A stretch of DNA of 64,000 nucleotides from Brachypodium distachyon (Eukaryota > Streptophyta > Magnoliopsida > Poales > Poaceae), in the NCBI RefSeq assembly GCF_000005505.3, contig NC_016132.3, positions 55,628,914 to 55,692,913 of the forward strand. The letters run 5' to 3'. Numbering within the stretch: the stretch's first letter is position 1; every line of letters begins with the position of its first letter. Position numbers and translations under genes: made by a program. The notes under the pieces are model-generated. The model was not told where the DNA came from. It did no database searches and was given only the letters and a program-made list of their open reading frames with translations. Positions 59,110 to 64,000 of this stretch are shown piece after piece.

Positions 59110-62100
59110 TCTTTCCCTTCCACGTCTCCCTCCTCTGCAACTTGCCTCCCGTCGCCGCACAGAACAATCCCGCCGCCGCCCAGACCAGTTGCTCGATCCA
59201 GACGGGGGCCGCTGTCGGGGGAGGATGGGGCTCGATCCGGACGTTGGGGGAGGCGTCGGGGGAGGTTGCTGGAGGTTGGCTGGCCGTGCTCTCCTCTTCC
59301 CTAACGTACAGGCGGCCGCGCCCGATCTATGTGCTGGAGGTTGACCGGCCGTGGTGGCTCACGGGCCTCGTTGCCGAGGAGCAGCACGAACTCACCCCGT
59401 CGCTGCAACCCATCCCCGTCGAGGCAGGCGGCGCGCGTGGACGGAGCGATGGCGGAGGCAGGCAGCTCGCGTGACTGCCGGGGGAGGCGAAGGCAGGCGG
59501 CGGGGCGGTGTGGGAGAGGTGGCGGTGAGCTACTGGACTTGCAGGCGGAGGCGACACCTGAGGTCGGCGTGGCCGCTGGATAGTAAGTGAGAGGCTGCAG
59601 AGAAATCAAGAGAAGATGCAATCGGCGGCGGTCGCACCCTGTAAATACTCCCTTAATTACTACCGGCGGCGGCGGTGGCGGTGGCTCGTGGGGCGGCGGG
59701 GGAGAGGAGAGGCGAGAGGAGGACGGGAATAATGGAGAGCGGGGGGGTGTTGGAGTGGTGGATTTTATTCAGATTTCAGGGGTAGTACTGTACTGTGGTA
59801 GGGCAGAAAGGGGCTACAATGGAAAATGCCATTCTTGCTGGGCTTTCTGATATTAATTTGATAACTGATCATTTATTTAGGTAAAGGCTTTTATGAAAAA
59901 AATATGGTTGAAGCTTTCCATTTTTTGCCTAGTGGATTTATTTCTCCTTTGATTATGCTCTTCGTGGGTCTTGGATAAATTTATTTATTTCATGGAAAGT
60001 ATAACTTTTTAGTTGTGGAATATGTGAGATGTGGACATCCAGTGGTTGGCTAGTGTGCATGTGTTGGTTTTTAAGTGTGCCGTGCAATTTTTAAATTTCA
60101 CTGAAATATTTTGGAGGTTGGGCTCGTTTCTTGGTGGTGTTTGTTTCCTTTTGATTACGGTTTTCTTTGTATCGAGATTGATCATGTGGTAGAAGCTACC
60201 ACATTAATTATTTGAAATAATTTGGGTCAATGATCAGACTTAATAAGTGTTGTTCTTTCATCTTTATTTATTGGATTGTAATTATCAATGATACTTGTAA
60301 TGTGCCGACCTTTCCTTTTTCTCCTCAAATTCTAGAGTACAGAAGTAGGAGACGTTTCCAAATTCTAGGAGAATTAATTTATTGCAGTTCTTAGTTTGCT
60401 AGTAATATCTCCTAAGCTAATTTATAGCTACAGATTTATGAAGACGTGTCAAATACATGTAGTAGGAGACGGTCTCAATCAAAGCAAGATGATCTCCATG
60501 GCATGTTGTCATAGTTCTTCTTCTGCCCCTTCTCTTGTCATGATACTGATGTTTAAACAACTTGGTCAAAACTGTTGTAATGCTTCTGTCTCCTTTTACC
60601 TTAATAACAAAGCAAAATGCATAGTCATTTTATGAGTGTAACTGTGGCAAGTAAGTACAAATTATCAATATAGAGATGGAAAAATAGAGTATCTTAACCA
60701 CTTTGTGGTGAAGTCTGGCTCCATGAAATTCCATTTCCTTCTTAATTAAGTGCCTTTCCCATGGCCAAACCAGTGTGATGTGATGCCTCACTGCAATTTG
60801 GAGGACAAGGCAACACATGCATTTGTCACCCCCAAAAAAACAAGCCAACTTGCTTGAGCCCAAAAGTTGCCACATCCATGCACGCTGCCCCACTAAAGAA
60901 TCCATTGGTAAGCAACAAATGGCAAATTAACTGTGATCCCACATTTAACAACTCAAACCAAGATCAACACACAGAGATCTAGCTAGTGCCAGCATAGTGA
61001 CCTCCCCAAGTTGAAACTTTTTATATGATTTTCTCTGGGGATCTTTGATTCTATCAGATGCCAAAACCGAACAGAGCCCTAGACAGGAAGAAATAATAAT
61101 TAAAAACAAATCTTGACCTGCCAATTAGTAGTTTATTATGCTCAGCAAAATAATTAGTTGTACTTTATTATGCACTAACCAACCAAATAATCTAAGGAAA
61201 ATTAGTTATATATGCTTGAGAGGCCCCTCCACTGGCCGGTGATTCCATGACTACTCTTTTTGAAATTTTAAATTGCAAGAGTTAGATCAAGCCTTGCTTT
61301 CTAGTTGATCCTCCACAGATCAAATCATTCAACCGGTTTTTATTATATTTGTCATCACAAAAGGGCATTCGCTAACACAAACAAGAAAAGGTTCCTTAAG
61401 AGATGTGATTAGGCTTTAAGCGACAAGCACATGCGAGTAATTACTCTCGAAGGAGCACTTATTAGTCATGCATGTCTGATTAGGCTTGAAGGGTCTTTTG
61501 TTGTTGAAAAGGGACTAGGCTTGAACGTGTTGAGGAATTATTAGCATCTTTACGAGCAGAGAGCAAGAAGGAGAATGTTTGGCCGAGTTCGCTCTACGTG
61601 TCAAAGCTGATTCATGGATAGAAAAAGGAAACAAGGAGATGGGAAAATAATCGACCACTCATTTGCATGATGTAGTTGCCCACCCAGTGATTATAATTAA
61701 GCTACTAACGGTCTATGTACTCTTGAATTTCGATCGCCTTTATTTCTTTCCTTTTACCTTTTACTTTTAAAAGTTATGGATGTTTCCAATTTCTTTTCAT
61801 TTGATAAATTTGGTGATTTGACAATTTGGCGTGGGTCATTTTGATAAATTTAGTGATTTAACGCAAATGGGCTGCCCCTTTTTTTTGGTAGTGAAACGTC
61901 TACACCACGACAAATCTTGATGCAACGATATGTCTTATATATGACTTTTCATTTTAAACACGCATCCAAATGTGTGTCATCTTGTATAAGGAAAAGCGTC
62001 CAAACGACGCTCACCATGCATGAAAACAAACTAAAAGCGAAAAGAGAACAAAACTATACTCTAATTTAGCTAAAAGAAAAAGAAAAAACCAAAATAGACT

Positions 62101-64000
62101 AAAAAGTAGCTTGGGCAAGGGCCTATCGTGCAGTGACGGCCTCTGCAAAGACTTAGCACCAACCATCATACAAACACACATCCGAATGCGTGTTATTTTG
62201 TATTAGAAGAAATCGTCAGAATGACAGGCACCGTGTATCGAAGACAAACAAAAACAGAAAAAGAAGATAAGTACACGAAGCTAAACTGAAAGAAAAGAAA
62301 GGTCGGAGACCAAGAAAAGCACAGACCGCCACATGTTCTATGCTACAAGACGGGTACATGTTTTGTTTCGGGTAGCCTTAATGCCCAAACATCGTAAAAG
62401 GGTACGGTCTCTTTGATTGGAAGAAAAATTATGAGAATCTTGTTTCCAACTTTTTTCCGCATACAACTCGTTTGATCTGCAATATTTGAAACCATACGAG
62501 TTTTTTTTTTCCATCGACTACTTTGCATATAATTCTAAGGAAAACATTCCTTAAGATCTAACAACATGAAGAAAATTATTTATTTTTATGACAAACTACG
62601 AATAACACGTAATTCTTCAATTAAGTTCCGGTTTTGTTATGATGCAATCAGATAGATTTTACTACTTCGTACGGTATTCCTATATTTTTTGCAGAGCTAT
62701 ACGATTCGATATAGCAACGCCATTCAATTTCTATTTTATATGTTTATATATGGGACTGGAGCTCAGTCGACGAGTCCGATTGTAAGACGTGGCGAATCAA
62801 ATAGGCACCGGATCAGGGTTTATAGCTGGCGTCGCCTGTCGCCACGTACTGCTCCAATGCACTGGCACGCTCGATCGCCACGTACTCAGCGACGGATTGG
62901 ATCGGATCGATCGGACGACATTTCCGCTGGGACTAGTAGTACTCTACTACTAGTACCACACCTTGAAAACTGTACTACCTCGCACATACTCCACTCCATT
63001 GTGGTGCTACTACGTCACACCAGTCATTCTCAGGCTTCTCCCAGCTAGCCGCTCCGTCAGGTGAAGATGTGCGGAGTCGCAGAGTTTAAACGGGGCTCGC
63101 TTGCTCTGATTTGGGAGGGTGCATTGACAAATTGTAAGCAACATAGTCCAACCTTCGAGAAACGGAGGGAGTACATATTAATAGTGTAATTTTTGATTAA
63201 AGGAAAACAAAATAGATCAAACTTTGTGAAATGCATGAAGCATGTCACGGTTACGCGGGAGCCGGTGGCGCGAGGCCGCCACGAGGGAGTAGTCCAGAAC
63301 CGTCCAACTAGAGGCAGGCAGCACTGCAGGTGGACGGCCCAACGCAACGCAACGCACGCAGGGGATCGATCTGTGTGTTGCGTTGCAAGCTGCAGCCAGC
63401 GAATGGCTGCGCGCTAGCTAGCTATACTCCAGCAAACCTCTGTCTGCCTTGTCGTCGCCCCTCGATCGCCTCGCCGCCCCACGTCTCCATTGTCGGCCGC
63501 TCGTGCCCCCAAAACTGCCACTCGCTCCTGACATGCCAGCAGTGACAGCAGAAGTGGACGGCGGGCGGCATCGCTCACTGGCAACAACGAGGAGGAGGAG
63601 GAGGAGGCGCTGTCGGACAGGCCACGTCGGATCGGAGACGGTGTCGCGACGCACACGTGGACGGGGCCGTCAGTACCGCCGGCCGGACACCCTGGCGCCC
63701 CCACCACCTCGGCTTATTCTACTATGTCGATGCGCTGGCATGTGCCATTAAGGCGACAGGTCGGCCAGGTTCTCTACACGCGGCGGCCGGCTCCTGGCGC
63801 ACCTCGTCCTTCGGAGCGTTACGTAGTACTCCTCCCACGTGAGCTGTCCGTGCCGTACTCTCCGTGTGTGTGTACGCGCTGTGCAGACGTGGCATGGATT
63901 TTTTTTTTCTCCCATCGAACACGGAGACACATGTACATATTGAGCAGAAATAAATCTGGGAAAATTCCTAGCTTGCCCGATCGACCTAACAATCACGAAC
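59110..64000. other. Gene-free right end of the window
   Basis: 59110-59760 is GC-rich and serves as leader and promoter of the U-box gene, with a (GGC)n-like patch near 59662-59700. From 59800 onward the DNA is AT-rich with no supported coding frame. It holds a diverged 210-bp direct repeat (61956-62300) and a single Stowaway end (AACGGAGGGAGTA near 63162-63174). GC content rises again after 63230, giving overlapping meaningless frames on both strands. Confidence 0.55.
61956..62300. repeat. Diverged direct repeat, period about 214 bp
   Basis: ACACGCATCCAAATGTGTGTCATCTTGTAT (from about 61958, first copy) and a similar ACACATCCGAATGCGTGTTA segment (from about 62174) start two A-rich stretches with the same order of short blocks, including ACAAACTAAAAGCGAAAAG-like ends. 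Possibly the tail of a retroelement, but no class can be assigned. Confidence 0.45.

Noticed and set aside
1..64000. tRNA, rRNA, conserved microRNA or CRISPR features
   Set aside because: No B-box-like GGTTCGANTCC within a cloverleaf, no rRNA sequence, none of the common plant microRNA cores that I checked by eye, and no regularly spaced short repeats. A covariance-model search would be decisive.

Overview
This 64-kb window is nuclear DNA from a grass. The genes have GT-AG introns and GC-rich first exons. Between them lie Stowaway-type elements (CTCCCTCCGT termini), a Tourist-type element and Mutator-like elements typical of grass genomes. The low repeat load and compact genes suggest a small-genome Pooideae grass such as Brachypodium; the species is an inference. 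The left-hand gene order (a BABY BOOM-type AP2 gene, then an EG1-type phospholipase A1, then a diacylglycerol-lipase-like gene) recalls the distal end of rice chromosome 1, where BBM3 and EG1 are near-neighbours as I remember it.

Layout, left to right. 1-2213 (-): 5' part of a BBM/PLETHORA-type AP2 gene with a 9-nt microexon, cut by the window edge. 2430-15880: gene-poor DNA with many small MITEs. 15883-17244 (-): intronless EG1-like plastid phospholipase A1. 17400-23600: no recognisable gene. 24065-30973 (-): 13-exon membrane-anchored class 3 lipase (sn-1 diacylglycerol lipase type), with a complete 398-bp Mutator-type MITE in one intron. 34194-35787 (-): ESCRT-III subunit VPS32/SNF7, carrying an apparent 1-nt frameshift in its last exon. 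36328-38605: two neighbouring long-TIR Mutator-like elements with GC-rich interiors. 40193-41370 (-): TRAF-type zinc-finger protein whose only coding intron appears to be GC-AG. 44679-46146 (-): small secreted Cys-containing protein of unknown family with an ambiguous exon structure. 49253-52328 (+): FBH/AKS-type bHLH factor. 53288-54597 (-): OTU deubiquitinase. 55747-58887 (-): PUB45-type U-box/ARM E3 ligase. 59110-64000: no recognisable gene.

The genes do not form one pathway. They are an ordinary euchromatic mix: two developmental regulators (BBM-like and EG1-like), lipid metabolism, endosomal sorting, ubiquitin addition and removal, and transcription. I found no prokaryotic-type system, no CRISPR array, and no tRNA or rRNA gene. 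The items most worth a second look are the VPS32 frameshift, the unidentified secreted protein with two competing reading frames, the two Mutator-like elements, and the GC-AG intron. Exon limits were worked out by hand from splice consensus, phase and family alignment; there is no transcript evidence here.
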